Assembly (NCBI GenBank): GCA_030446685.1
Contig: JAUJMV010000028.1
Location: 24,235-63,725 of the forward strand
Reading direction: 5' to 3'
Source: Thermomicrobiales bacterium
GTDB lineage: Bacteria > Chloroflexota > Chloroflexia > Thermomicrobiales > CADCWN01
DNA length: 39,491 nucleotides
Numbering within the stretch: position 1 is the stretch's first letter; every line of letters starts with the position of its first letter. The translations under genes were made by a program, and so were the position numbers. Under the pieces are notes generated by a model. That model saw only the letters and a program-made list of their open reading frames with translations. It had not been told where the DNA came from and searched no databases. Shown piece by piece: positions 22,986 to 30,918 of the stretch.

Positions 22986-24635
22986 ATGTTCAAGATCCTG
23001 GTCAGCGATCCGATGGCCGAGGCGGGGCTGGCGATCCTGCGGCGAGGGGCGGCGACCGACCTGCGGGTCGGGCTGCCCGCCGACGAGCTACGCCGCGTCC
23101 TGCCCGACTACGACGCGCTGATCGTCCGCAGCGAGACCAAAGTCACCGCCGAGATCCTGGCGGCGGGCGCCAGGCTGCGCGTCGTCACCCGCGCGGGGGT
23201 CGGCACCGACAACATCGACGTCGCCGCCGCGACCGAGCGCGGCGTTCTCGTCCTCAACACGCCGGGGCCGAACACGATCGCCGCCGCCGAGCACGCCCTG
23301 GCGCTCACCCTGGCCCTGCTGCGCCACATCCCGCGCGCCGACGCCAGCCTGCGCGCCGGCCGCTGGGAGCGCAAGGCGTTCGTCGGGCGCGAGCTGCACC
23401 GCAAGACGCTCGGCATCCTCGGCCTGGGCCGCATCGGGCGCGAGGTCGCGATCCGCGCGCGCGCCTTCGGCGCCGAGTTGCTCGTCTACGACCCCTTCGT
23501 CCCCCCCGCCGCCGCCGAGGCGGTCGGCGCGCGGGCGCTGCCCCTGGATGACGTGCTCGCCCGCGCCGACATCGTGACGCTCCACCTGCCCCTCCTCCCC
23601 GAGACGCGGGGGCTGCTCGGCGCGCGCGAGCTGGCCCGGATGAAGCCGGGCGCCTACCTCGTCAACTGCGCGCGCGGCGGCATCGTCGACGAGGACGCGC
23701 TGGCCGATGCCCTGCACGGCGGCCAGCTCGCCGGCGCGGCGCTCGACGTCTTCGCGCAGGAGCCGCTGACCGCTTCCCCCCTCTTCGACCTGCCCAACAC
23801 CGTCCTGACCCCGCACCTGGCGGCCTCATCGGAGGAGGCGCAACTGGGGGTCGGCATCGTCGCGGCGGAGTCGACGCTGGCGGCGCTCCGCGGCGAGCTG
23901 GTCGAGAACGCGGTCAACTTGCCCGGCCTCGCCCCTGGCGCGCTCGCCGCCCTCCACCCCTGGCTCGACCTGGCCGGGCAGCTCGGCCAACTCCTCGCCG
24001 CCACGCTCGACGGCCCGGCGCGCGAGCTGGAGATCGGCTTCCAGGGCGACAGCGCCGCCATCAACTCGGCGCTCGTCGGCGCGGCCGCCCTCCGCGGCTT
24101 CCTCGCCGCCGCGGTCGGCGAGCAGGTCACGCTTATCACCGCGCGCGTGGTGGCCGAGCGGCGCGGCCTCGCCGTGGGCGAGCGCTTCGTGCGCGGCGGG
24201 CGCGACGCCGCGCCGCCGGCGCCGGGCCTGCGCGTCGCCGCCGCCGCGCCCGCCGGCGCCGCGGACGGCCACGAGCACACCGTCGCCGGCGCCCTCGACG
24301 AGGCCGGGCGCGGGCGCATCGTGGCGATCGACGGCTTCCCGGTCGCGCTCGACGCCGGCGGCCGGCTCCTCCTGGTCGCGCACCGCGACCAACCGGGGCG
24401 GATCGGCGCGGTCGGCACCCTGCTCGGGCAGCGCGGCATCAACATCGCCGCCATGCAGGTCGGCCGCAGCCGCGTCCGCGGCGACGCGGTGATGATCGTC
24501 ACCCTCGACGACCCGCTCCCGCGCCCCGTCCTCGAAGAGATGCGCGCCATCACCGGCCTCAGCCACGCCCACTACGTCGACCTCGGCGCGCCACCGCCCA
24601 ACGGCGCGGCGAGCGAACCGCGGGACGAAGAATGA
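22986..24635 (+). CDS. serA: D-3-phosphoglycerate dehydrogenase
   Basis: First enzyme of phosphorylated serine biosynthesis: 3-phosphoglycerate + NAD to 3-phosphohydroxypyruvate. A long (type I) SerA of 549 aa. The substrate domain starts MFKILVSDPMAEAGLAIL; TRAGVGTDNIDV follows. The NAD fold has GILGLGRIGREVA. Catalytic residues lie in NCARGGIVDEDAL (Arg), DVFAQEPL (Glu) and LTPHLAASSEEAQ (His). An intervening domain (about 320-470) and a C-terminal ACT domain (LLVAHRDQPGRIGAVGTLLGQRGINIAAMQVGR) follow, so serine feedback is plausible. GGAGGGGC precedes the ATG. Monocistronic; downstream is a transposase remnant on the opposite strand. Confidence 0.95.
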   Translation: MFKILVSDPMAEAGLAILRRGAATDLRVGLPADELRRVLPDYDALIVRSETKVTAEILAAGARLRVVTRAGVGTDNIDVAAATERGVLVLNTPGPNTIAAAEHALALTLALLRHIPRADASLRAGRWERKAFVGRELHRKTLGILGLGRIGREVAIRARAFGAELLVYDPFVPPAAAEAVGARALPLDDVLARADIVTLHLPLLPETRGLLGARELARMKPGAYLVNCARGGIVDEDALADALHGGQLAGAALDVFAQEPLTASPLFDLPNTVLTPHLAASSEEAQLGVGIVAAESTLAALRGELVENAVNLPGLAPGALAALHPWLDLAGQLGQLLAATLDGPARELEIGFQGDSAAINSALVGAAALRGFLAAAVGEQVTLITARVVAERRGLAVGERFVRGGRDAAPPAPGLRVAAAAPAGAADGHEHTVAGALDEAGRGRIVAIDGFPVALDAGGRLLLVAHRDQPGRIGAVGTLLGQRGINIAAMQVGRSRVRGDAVMIVTLDDPLPRPVLEEMRAITGLSHAHYVDLGAPPPNGAASEPRDEE

Positions 24636-24649
24636 CGTACCATGATTGC

Positions 24650-25014
24650 TGGTGGGCGTTCGTCACGCGCGCCGCGTCCTCGGCGCGGTTGTCGGCCTTG
24701 CCGTCGTAGACGCGCGCATCGCGAGGCAGGCCGTCGGTCAGCTCGTGGAGCGGCGTCAGGTCGTGCAGGCCCCCGGGCACGCGGTCGAAGGCCACCGGCA
24801 CGCCCGCCGGGGTGCGGGTCAGGCGCCGCCGCCAGCCGAAGCACCGCGCGCCTGGCGGCGCAGGAGCCTCGGAAGTCCTTGTCGCGCCCCTTCCTGCGGC
24901 GGCAGGCGCGCGCGCGACGGGCGCCGGCATGCCCCACATCCGTGCGCAATGTGAGCCCCACGTAGCCAAGGCGCGCGGCGGCCAGCACGCGGGCGCGGGC
25001 AGGTCGTCGTTCAT
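24650..25014 (-). pseudogene. DDE transposase remnant (IS982-like)
   Basis: Transposase pieces occur in two frames: MNDDLPAP, then RACRRRKGRDKDFRGSCAARR, then CFGWRRRLTRTPAGVPVAFDRVPGGLHDLTPLHELTDGLP and RDARVYDGKADN. This resembles, from memory, the central part of IS982-type transposases, where a K/GxC cluster precedes a GxKLHL...D region and a DKAYN motif (here DGKADN, with the usual residues altered). The N-terminal third and the final catalytic region are missing and the frame changes at least twice. No inverted ends could be identified. It separates the thioesterase gene from serA. Confidence 0.6.
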
Positions 25015-25176
25015 CTGGCCGCCCCGCGGTCCCGGTGTCCTCAAGCGACACCGCGCTCCATGCTCCGGGGCGCGGCCGCTTCGAACAGGACGTCGCCGAG
25101 AACGCCGCAGCGCCGAGGGGGAACGCGGCCACGGCGGGCGATGCTTCGCGCCCTCCCCGGCCCCTACCGCCAACCC

Positions 25177-25690
25177 TCACCCCTCCTCCTGGTCGCCGCG
25201 CTCCGCTCCGGGCACGCCGCGGCGCTCGGTCAGGTAGACGGCGGCCAGGCCGGCGGGCAGCCGGCGCGGCCGGCCCGCCGCCGGGTCGACCCAGGCCCAG
25301 TGGGTGCGGGCGCGGACCAGGGCGGGCCGGCGGGGGCGAAGTCCGGCGGGAGGAAGCCGTCGCCGGGGAGGCCGCCGGCGACCGGGTCGTGGCGGTGGAT
25401 GGCGTAGTCGCGGACGGCCAGCGCCCCCGCATCTCCGCCGCCCAGGTGATCACCTGCAGCGTGTCGCCGGCGGTGGCGGGGCGCAGGTAGTCGATCTCGT
25501 GGCGGCGCGCGATGAAGACGCCGCCGAGCGCGGCCAGCCGGGCGATCGTGAAGCCGAGCGCGTCGGAGTGCGCGATCGCCGCCTGCTCCAGGTAGTGCAG
25601 GTAGACCGCGTTGTTGACGTGCCCCAGGGCGTCCATCTCGTGATGCCGGACCTTGAAGTAGGCCGCGAAGCGCGGCGCCGCCTCCGTCAT
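25177..25690 (-). pseudogene. 4HBT (YbgC-like) thioesterase, frameshifted
   Basis: A hotdog-fold acyl-CoA thioesterase. The intact part reads FKVRHHEMDALGHVNNAVYLHYLEQAAIAHSDALG, with the catalytic Asp and HVNN loop, and ARRHEIDYLRPATAGDTLQV. After EMRG the frame fails: ALAVRDYAIHRHD follows in the next frame and RARTHWAWVDPAAGRPRRLPAGLAAVYLTER in a third, ending at 25177. Both breaks fall in C/G runs (near 25424-25428 and 25320-25323) and each is repaired by one extra base, giving a normal-length enzyme. Either a recent pseudogene or a draft-sequence error. Confidence 0.75.
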
Positions 25691-25784
25691 CGTTCCCGAC
25701 GCCTTTCGTCCTCGTCCGCCGTCCGGCCGCGACCGCCGGGCGGGGGCGCGGACCGACCCCGCCCGGCCCGATACCGCCGTGCGA

Positions 25785-25821
25785 GGCCCGGCGACCGGGC
25801 GGGGTTCGAGACCGCCCCTAC
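25785..25821 (-). repeat. GTAGGGGC-type repeat
   Basis: The minus strand reads GTAGGGGCGGTCTCGAACC followed by CCGCCCGGTCGCC. It shares its 5' end and hairpin design with the copies at 7395 and 20945 and lies between the thioesterase and MFS genes. Confidence 0.55.
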
Positions 25822-25848
25822 GGCCCCCTCACCCTGCCCGCTATCCAT

Positions 25849-27147
25849 TCAGTCCGTCCCGCCCGGCGCGGCCTCCTCGACCAGCCCGGCCGGCGTCCGC
25901 TCCAGCCGGCGCGTGGCCGGCGCCGCCACCGCGGTCCTGGTGTCCCTGGTCGCGTCCTCCTGGCGGCGGCGGGCCGATTTCTGCCGCTCGGGGGCGAGGC
26001 GGCGGGTGACGGTGAAGGTGAGGGAGGCGAAGGCGGCGGCGATCAGGAACGGCACCTGGTAGCCGACGTAGTTGAGGACGAAGCCGGTGGCGACCGGGAC
26101 GGCGACGGCGGCGGCGTGCTGCATCGTCAGGCCCATCGCCAGGGTGGGGGCGAGGTCGTCGTGGGGGGCGATCTTCTGGAGGTAGGTCGCCGCGCCGAGC
26201 GCGGAGAAGGGGAAGATGAAGGAGTAGGTGACGTAGCAGGCGAGGGCGAGGGTGACGTGGTCGGCGAGGGCGTAGCCGGCCAGGGCGGCGACGTAGGCGA
26301 CGTTGACGACCGCGAGCATCCGCCGCTCGCCGTGGCGGTCGAGGACGCGGCCGATCCAGGTGCTGGTCGCCATGCTGAGGGCGGTGACCGAGAGGAGCAC
26401 CGCGGAGATCGCCGGCACGTCGAGGCCGAAGCGGTGGACCAGCACCCAGAGGCCGAACGAGAAGAAGATCTGCTGCCGCCCGCCGTCGAGCAGGCTGAGG
26501 GCGTAGTAGTAGCGGTAGTCGCGCCGCAGGACGAGCGGCTCGCGCCGGGCCGCCTGCTGCCGCACCTCGCCGTTGCGCAGGTTGGGGAAGCCGACGATCG
26601 CCACCGCGGCGACCAGCGCCAGCGCGCCGCAGAGGACGAAGGTGGTGCGGTAGGTCAGCCAGCCGGCGCGGAAGGTGAGCAGCACGACGAGCATCGCCGC
26701 CAGCGCCCCGGCGTTGTTGACCGCGGCGAGCCGCCCGAGCACCGCGCCGGAGCGATTCTCGGTCGTCAGGCTCATCCCGAGCGCGTACTGGGTCTGCAGC
26801 CAGGTGTGGTAGCCGACCGAGCTGAGGATGACCCAGGGGGCGACGGTCCAGAACGAGTGCGACAGGCCGAACGCCCCGTAGCCGATCGCCAGCAGAACGA
26901 GCGCGCCGGCGGTCAGCCGCGGCAGGGAGAGGCGGTAGAAGAGGGCGGTCAGGAAGATCAGGAGGAAGCCGGGGACCTCGCGGATGGCGGTGATGTAGCC
27001 GAACTGCGGCCCGACCAGGCCCAGCTCGCGCTCGAAGTAGTTGGCGACGATGTTCTGCTGCGCGGCCATCGCGAAGCCGGTCGCCGCGGTCGCGATCGTC
27101 ACCAGCGCGAAGCCGCGCCCCACCGGCGTCCGCAGCCGGCTCACCAT
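25849..27147 (-). CDS. Major facilitator superfamily transporter
   Basis: An inner-membrane protein of 432 aa with about 12 hydrophobic segments in two six-helix halves. It starts MVSRLRTPVGRGFALVTIATAATGFAM. Helices include VPGFLLIFLTALFY, LTAGALVLLAIGYGAFGL, ALALVAAVAIVGF, IFFSFGLWVLV and VAVPVATGFVLNYVGY. The inter-half loop is basic (REPLVLRRDYRYYY). WIGRVLDRHGERRML resembles the MFS signature loop 8-9. An Arg-rich cytoplasmic tail ends it. Substrate unknown; drug or metabolite efflux is possible. ATG 27147 is preferred to GTG 27168. A TATACT box lies about 85 nt upstream. Confidence 0.85.
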   Translation of the reverse strand: MVSRLRTPVGRGFALVTIATAATGFAMAAQQNIVANYFERELGLVGPQFGYITAIREVPGFLLIFLTALFYRLSLPRLTAGALVLLAIGYGAFGLSHSFWTVAPWVILSSVGYHTWLQTQYALGMSLTTENRSGAVLGRLAAVNNAGALAAMLVVLLTFRAGWLTYRTTFVLCGALALVAAVAIVGFPNLRNGEVRQQAARREPLVLRRDYRYYYALSLLDGGRQQIFFSFGLWVLVHRFGLDVPAISAVLLSVTALSMATSTWIGRVLDRHGERRMLAVVNVAYVAALAGYALADHVTLALACYVTYSFIFPFSALGAATYLQKIAPHDDLAPTLAMGLTMQHAAAVAVPVATGFVLNYVGYQVPFLIAAAFASLTFTVTRRLAPERQKSARRRQEDATRDTRTAVAAPATRRLERTPAGLVEEAAPGGTD

Positions 27148-27230
27148 CCGTCCCTGCACGCCCGTCACGATCCCCGATCCCGCGCACGTCGCTTCACCCG
27201 GCCACCGGCGGCGCGAGCCGCCGTGCCGCG

Positions 27231-27236
27231 AGTATA
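27231..27236 (-). promoter_or_regulatory. -10-like element upstream of the MFS gene
   Basis: TATACT on the minus strand in a CGCTATACT context; no clear -35. Confidence 0.4.
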
Positions 27237-27492
27237 GCGGACAACCGGGCCGCGCGCCGGGGGGGCGGCTGGCAACTGATGTCGCGCCTGTCGGCCGTGG
27301 GCCACGAAGCCCGGCCGCGCCGGGCTGGGGCTGACCGACGGCAAGTGCCTATCGAGATGGCCAGGGGCGCGGACCCTGCTCCCAGTCCGGCTTGGTCGGG
27401 CGTCGTAACCAGTGGGCAGGGCGCGACTTCAGGCGCCGGCGCGACCGCCTCGCACACTCCCTGTGAGCCTACGGTTGGGGAGGCCGTCCGTC

Positions 27493-27498
27493 TATACT
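27493..27498 (+). promoter_or_regulatory. -10-like element upstream of the ABC transporter genes
   Basis: TATACT on the plus strand, about 170 nt before the preferred ATPase start. No gene or other clear signal is seen in 27237-27669. Confidence 0.4.
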
Positions 27499-27669
27499 TG
27501 TCCTCGGGGGGTGGGTGGTGGGGGCCGCGGACAGGCGGGATAATGATCGGGTAGGGGAGCGCGGCGCGGTCGGCGCCCGGTTCGGGGGCGACTTGACCGG
27601 GTGGGCGGTGGGGGGGCGGGCGTGGAGCGAGGCACGGTCGAGCGTAGCGCGGCGGCGGATGATGGAAAT

Positions 27670-28696
27670 GTGCCCCTGCCCCCGGCCGACGCGCCGGCGG
27701 TCGTGGTGGACGGGCTCGTCAAGGCGTACGGCACGACGCGCGCGGTCGACGGCCTGGGCTTTTCCGTCGCGCCGGGGGAGGTCTTCGCGGTCCTCGGGCC
27801 GAACGGCGCGGGCAAGACGACGACGCTGGAGATCCTGGAGGGCTACCGGGCGCCCGACGCCGGCCTGGCGCGCGTCCTCGGCCTTGATCCGATCGGCGAC
27901 GCGCGGGCACTGAAGCCGCGGATCGGGGTGATGCTTCAGCAGGACGGGCTGCACCCCGGCCTGACTGCGCGCGAGGTGCTGCGCCTCTACGCCGGCTTCT
28001 TCCCCGACCCCGCCGACCCCGACGCGCTCCTCGACCGCGTCGGCCTGCGCGACGCCGCGCGGACGCGCTGCCGCCGCCTCTCGGGTGGGCAGAAGCGCCG
28101 GCTGGCGCTGGCGGTGGCGATCGTCGGGCGGCCCGAGCTGGTCTTCCTCGACGAGCCGACTGGCGGGATGGACCCGGAGGCGCGGCTGGCGACCTGGGCG
28201 CTCGTGCGCGAGCTGCGCGAGGCGGGGACGACGGTGCTGCTGACGACGCACCTGCTGGACGAGGCCGAGCGGCTGGCGGATCGCGTGGCGATCGTCGATC
28301 GCGGCCGGATCGTGGCGCTCGACACGCCCGGCGCGCTCACCCGCGGCGCGGAGGCCGGCGCGGGGCGCCGGGTCGCCGCGCCGGGCCTCGACCTGGCGGC
28401 GCGGTGCGCCCTGGCCGGGGGGGGCGGCGCGGTGCGCCTGGGGCGCCGCGCCGGGCCTCGACCTGGCGGCGCTGGCGGCCCTGCCGGGCGCGCGGACCGC
28501 GCGCGAGACCGCGCCGGGGGTCTTTGCGCTGGACCCCCGGCCCGGCGAGGCCGCCGCGCTGCTGGCCGCGCTGACCGCCTGGCTGCGCGACCGCGGCGTG
28601 ACGCTGACCGAGCTGCGCGTCGGCCACGGCTCGCTGGAGGAGGCGTACCTGCGGCTGGTGGGGCGCGGAGCGGAAAGCGTGGAGCGTGGAGCGTAG
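27670..28696 (+). pseudogene. ABC-2 exporter ATP-binding protein, C-terminus shifted by a 70-bp duplication
   Basis: The ATPase of an ABC-2 exporter, pairing with the permease encoded next. The nucleotide-binding core is intact: Walker A GPNGAGKTTT, Q-loop MLQQDGLHP, signature LSGGQKRRLALA, Walker B LVFLDEPTGGMDP and H-loop LLTTHLLDEAERL. After VALDTPGALTRGAEAGAGRRV the frame is disturbed by a 70-bp duplication (29-bp repeats at 28374 and 28444). Removing one 70-bp unit restores AAPGLDLAALAALPGARTARETAPGVF through GHGSLEEAYLRLVGRG to a stop at 28696; uncorrected, the frame runs to 28776. The GTG at 27670 is chosen; GTG 27601 is possible. The core may still work. Confidence 0.8.
28374..28472. 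repeat. 29-bp direct repeat bounding a 70-bp duplication
   Basis: Bases 28374-28402 and 28444-28472 are identical and offset by 70 bp, which is not a multiple of three. Partial copies of GCGCGGTGCGCC also recur between them. Confidence 0.85.
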
Positions 28697-28832
28697 AGCG
28701 TAGAGCGGGTGCGCAGGAGTGCGCTCGGATGCGGCAGGCGCAACGACGACTATGCCTCGGGGAGATCAGCCAGTGACGCCGGACGCTCCACGCCCCACGC
28801 CCCACGCTCCACGGCCCACGCCGTCCGCCCTC
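28664..28832. repeat. Heptad-word inverted repeat H11 (GTGGAGC/GTAGAGC)
   Basis: The left arm, 28664-28708, lies across the ATPase stop codon. The right arm, 28783-28832 (GCTCCAC, GCCCCAC, GCCCCAC, GCTCCAC, GGCCCAC), lies within the permease N-terminal codons (APRPTPHAPRPTPSA). The loop is roughly 75 nt. Confidence 0.85.
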
Positions 28833-29555
28833 CGCCCGGTGTTGTCGCAGGCGCGCGCGGAGCTGCTGCTGACCCTGCGGCGCGGCGAGAACCTGCTGAT
28901 CACGCTGATCGTGCCGGTGGCGCTGCTGGTCTTCTTCGCGTCGCTGGGGATCGTGGACGGCGGGGCGGGGCGGCCGGTCGACTTCCTGCTGCCGGGGATG
29001 CTGGCGCTGGCGGTGATCGCCACCGGCATGGTCAGCCTCGGGATCGCCACGGCCTACGAGCGGTACTACGGCGTCCTCAAGCGGCTGGGGGCGTCGCCGC
29101 TGTCGCGCGGCGGGCTGATCGCGGCGAAGGCGCTGGCGGTGTTGCTGCTGGAGGTCGTGCAGGTGGCGACGCTGGTGGCGATCGCCGCGGCGATCTACGG
29201 CTGGCGGCCGGCGGGGGGTGCCGGCGCCGCCGCGCTGGCGCTGCTGCTGGGGACGCTGGCGTTCGCCGGGCTGGGGCTGGCGATGGCCGGGGCATTGCGC
29301 GCGGAGGCGACGCTGGCCGGCGCGAACGCCCTCTACCTCGTCTTCCTGATGCTCAGCGGGGCGGTGCTGCCGCTCGACCGCCTGCCGGACGTGTTGCAGG
29401 GGCTCGCCCGCGCCCTCCCCGCCGCGGCCCTCACCGGCGCCCTCCGCGCCGCGCTGACCGCCGGCGCCCCCTTCCCCGCGGCCGAGCTGATCGTGCTGGC
29501 GGTCTGGGCCGCCCTCACCCTCGCGGTCGCCGCGCGCACCTTCCGCTGGGAGTGA
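28773..29555 (+). CDS. ABC-2 type exporter permease
   Basis: The membrane subunit of the ABC-2 exporter begun by the preceding ATPase gene, 260 aa. The first ~22 residues (TPDAPRPTPHAPRPT...) are encoded by repeat arm H11. ARAELLLTLRRGENLLITLIVPVALLVFFASLGI is the family's first helix; then LLPGMLALAVIATGMVSLGI, YYGVLKRLGASPLSR (typical coupling segment), and helices to AVWAALTLAVAARTFRWE. Six membrane segments in all. GTG 28773 has GGGGAG 8 nt upstream; an ATG seven codons earlier is an alternative. Substrate unknown; drug or lipid export is usual. Confidence 0.88.
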   Translation: MTPDAPRPTPHAPRPTPSALRPVLSQARAELLLTLRRGENLLITLIVPVALLVFFASLGIVDGGAGRPVDFLLPGMLALAVIATGMVSLGIATAYERYYGVLKRLGASPLSRGGLIAAKALAVLLLEVVQVATLVAIAAAIYGWRPAGGAGAAALALLLGTLAFAGLGLAMAGALRAEATLAGANALYLVFLMLSGAVLPLDRLPDVLQGLARALPAAALTGALRAALTAGAPFPAAELIVLAVWAALTLAVAARTFRWE

Positions 29556-29585
29556 GGGGAACTCCCCACGGGGACAAGCGCCGGG

Positions 29586-29698
29586 GCGCGGAACAGTGAA
29601 CGCGGGACGAGAATGCGCCGCAGGCGCGAGGTTGTCCCAGGCCGCCGGCCGCGCTACCGCCTCCGCTCCGCGTTCCGCGTTCGTCGTTCGGCGCTCGT
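29586..29698. repeat. Heptad-word inverted repeat H12 (word GCGGAAC)
   Basis: The left arm, 29586-29610, is short (GCGGAAC, AGTGAAC, GCGGGAC). The right arm, 29661-29698 (CTCCGCGTTCCGCGTTCGTCG), encodes the C-terminal TSAERRTRNAERRR of the opposite-strand gene. It lies between convergent genes. Confidence 0.75.
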
Positions 29699-30271
29699 CA
29701 GGCGGCCGCCGATCAGGCTGCCGAGCATCCAGAAGAGAACCGGGCCGATCTGCGGGGAGAGGATCGTCGGGTCGGCGGTGATGGCGTCGAGGGGGGGCAG
29801 GGCGGCGGCGATGCCGGCCAGGGCCGCGCAGAAGAGCCGCCAGCGGCGCAGCAGCGCCCCCACCAGCAGGCCGCCCAGCAGGTGCAGCGGGGCGAGGAGG
29901 GCCAGCCCGAGCGGTTCGGCGCGACCGTCGAGCGCGGCGCGGATCTGCGGGATGTCGATCCGATCGCCGAGCGCCGCCGCGCCCGCTTGCAGGAGGAGCA
30001 CCAGGCCGATCGCGGCCAGGGTCACCCAGAGGGGCGCGCCCCAGCGGCTCTCGGCCGTCCGCGCCACCCCGAAGACGATCCCCCGCCCGAAGTCGCTCAG
30101 CGGCGCCGCAGCCGGGCGGTGCCCGGGCGGGCGGAGGGTGACCAGTGGGGTGCCGCAGAGGTCGCAGCGCTCGCTGTCGGCGCCGCCCTGGTAGACGACT
30201 TCGCAGTAGGGGCAGAGGGCCGATCCGGGCGCCGGGGGCTGGGCGCCGCGGAAGGGGGTCACGCTCCGCAT
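29654..30271 (-). CDS. Zinc-ribbon membrane protein
   Basis: Not a named family. A protein of 205 aa with an N-terminal zinc ribbon (CPYCEVVYQGG then CDLCGTPL, residues about 20-45) followed by about four hydrophobic segments, among them WVTLAAIGLVLLLQAGAAAL, LGLALLAPLHLLGGLLVGALL and IGPVLFWMLGSLIGGRL. The ribbon would face the cytoplasm. ATG 30271 has GAGGGA 9 nt upstream and is preferred to the GTG three codons before. The last 14 residues come from repeat H12. It is likely a small regulatory or chaperone-like membrane protein, but this is only a guess. Confidence 0.75.
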   Translation of the reverse strand: MRSVTPFRGAQPPAPGSALCPYCEVVYQGGADSERCDLCGTPLVTLRPPGHRPAAAPLSDFGRGIVFGVARTAESRWGAPLWVTLAAIGLVLLLQAGAAALGDRIDIPQIRAALDGRAEPLGLALLAPLHLLGGLLVGALLRRWRLFCAALAGIAAALPPLDAITADPTILSPQIGPVLFWMLGSLIGGRLTSAERRTRNAERRR

Positions 30272-30469
30272 GGTATTCACTCCCTCGACATAGTTGGCGG
30301 TCCGGCGGTTGTCGCGGCGGCGCCGGCGACACCGCGGCCGCTGGCGGCGCGGGCCGGATGGCCGAGCCGGGTGCCGTGAAGGCGGCGCCGGAGCACGCTG
30401 GCGGCTGTCCGACTGCTATGTACCAAACGCTAGGCGCGGGTGGCGTGCTGCTATCAAGGGCGCGGGTGC

Positions 30470-30478
30470 ATTATACCA
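30470..30478 (-). promoter_or_regulatory. Extended -10 promoter of the zinc-ribbon membrane protein gene
   Basis: TGGTATAAT on the minus strand, a perfect extended -10 without a clear -35, about 200 nt upstream of the start. The remainder of 30281-30630 shows no gene. Confidence 0.6.
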
Positions 30479-30630
30479 TCTGCGGCGTACCGTCCGGTGG
30501 CTGCCGGCCGGCAAGGCATAGCCGGCGCGAGACCGTACTGTCGGGTCGGTCCCGCACCGCCACTATCGCACGACGCGGGCCACATCCTGTGGGGGGAGGT
30601 GGAGGGCGGGCCGCGGTGGGGATGGCGAGA

Positions 30631-30918
30631 TCAACTCGCCAGGAGCCGCTGGATGACAGGGCGACTCTGCTTGACTAGTCCCGTGAGTTTGTCGTAACGG
30701 GCGCGCTGGTCCCCGGTCATCTCGCCTGCCGCCGCATACCGCTCCAGGCGCAGCAACCGCTCTTCCTCCAACGGCCACTCCTCGGTGAAATGGAGCTGGT
30801 CGAGGAGGTCCCAGCCGTCGATCTCAGCTTCGATCGCGGGCAGGCGCCTCCATTGCCAGAGGCTCAACTCCAACTGCCGTTCGATGTCCTGCTGGACCCG
30901 GGTCAGCGTCTGAGCCAT
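30631..30918 (-). CDS. Small uncharacterised protein, second gene of an overlapping pair
   Basis: A 95-aa charged, helical protein starting MAQTLTRVQQDIERQLELSLWQWRRLPAIEAEIDGWDLLDQLHFTEEWPLEEERLLRLERYAAAG and ending RYDKLTGLVKQSRPVIQRLLAS. Similar small proteins occur, as I recall, in cyanobacteria and Chloroflexota without assigned function. Its ATG lies inside the end of the 183-aa gene upstream (16-nt overlap), and an extended -10 (TGGTATCAT) sits within that gene, so it may be made both from the operon and alone. The arrangement recalls a toxin-antitoxin pair, but neither protein shows a known toxin motif. Confidence 0.7.
   Translation of the reverse strand: MAQTLTRVQQDIERQLELSLWQWRRLPAIEAEIDGWDLLDQLHFTEEWPLEEERLLRLERYAAAGEMTGDQRARYDKLTGLVKQSRPVIQRLLAS

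Noticed and set aside
25799-25821. A tRNA T-arm-like GGTTCGAGACC sequence
   Set aside because: No acceptor, D or anticodon arms fit around it; it is part of the GTAGGGGC repeat.
27279-27554. A 91-codon open frame in the MFS-ABC gap
   Set aside because: No ribosome-binding site, no family resemblance and poor codon use.
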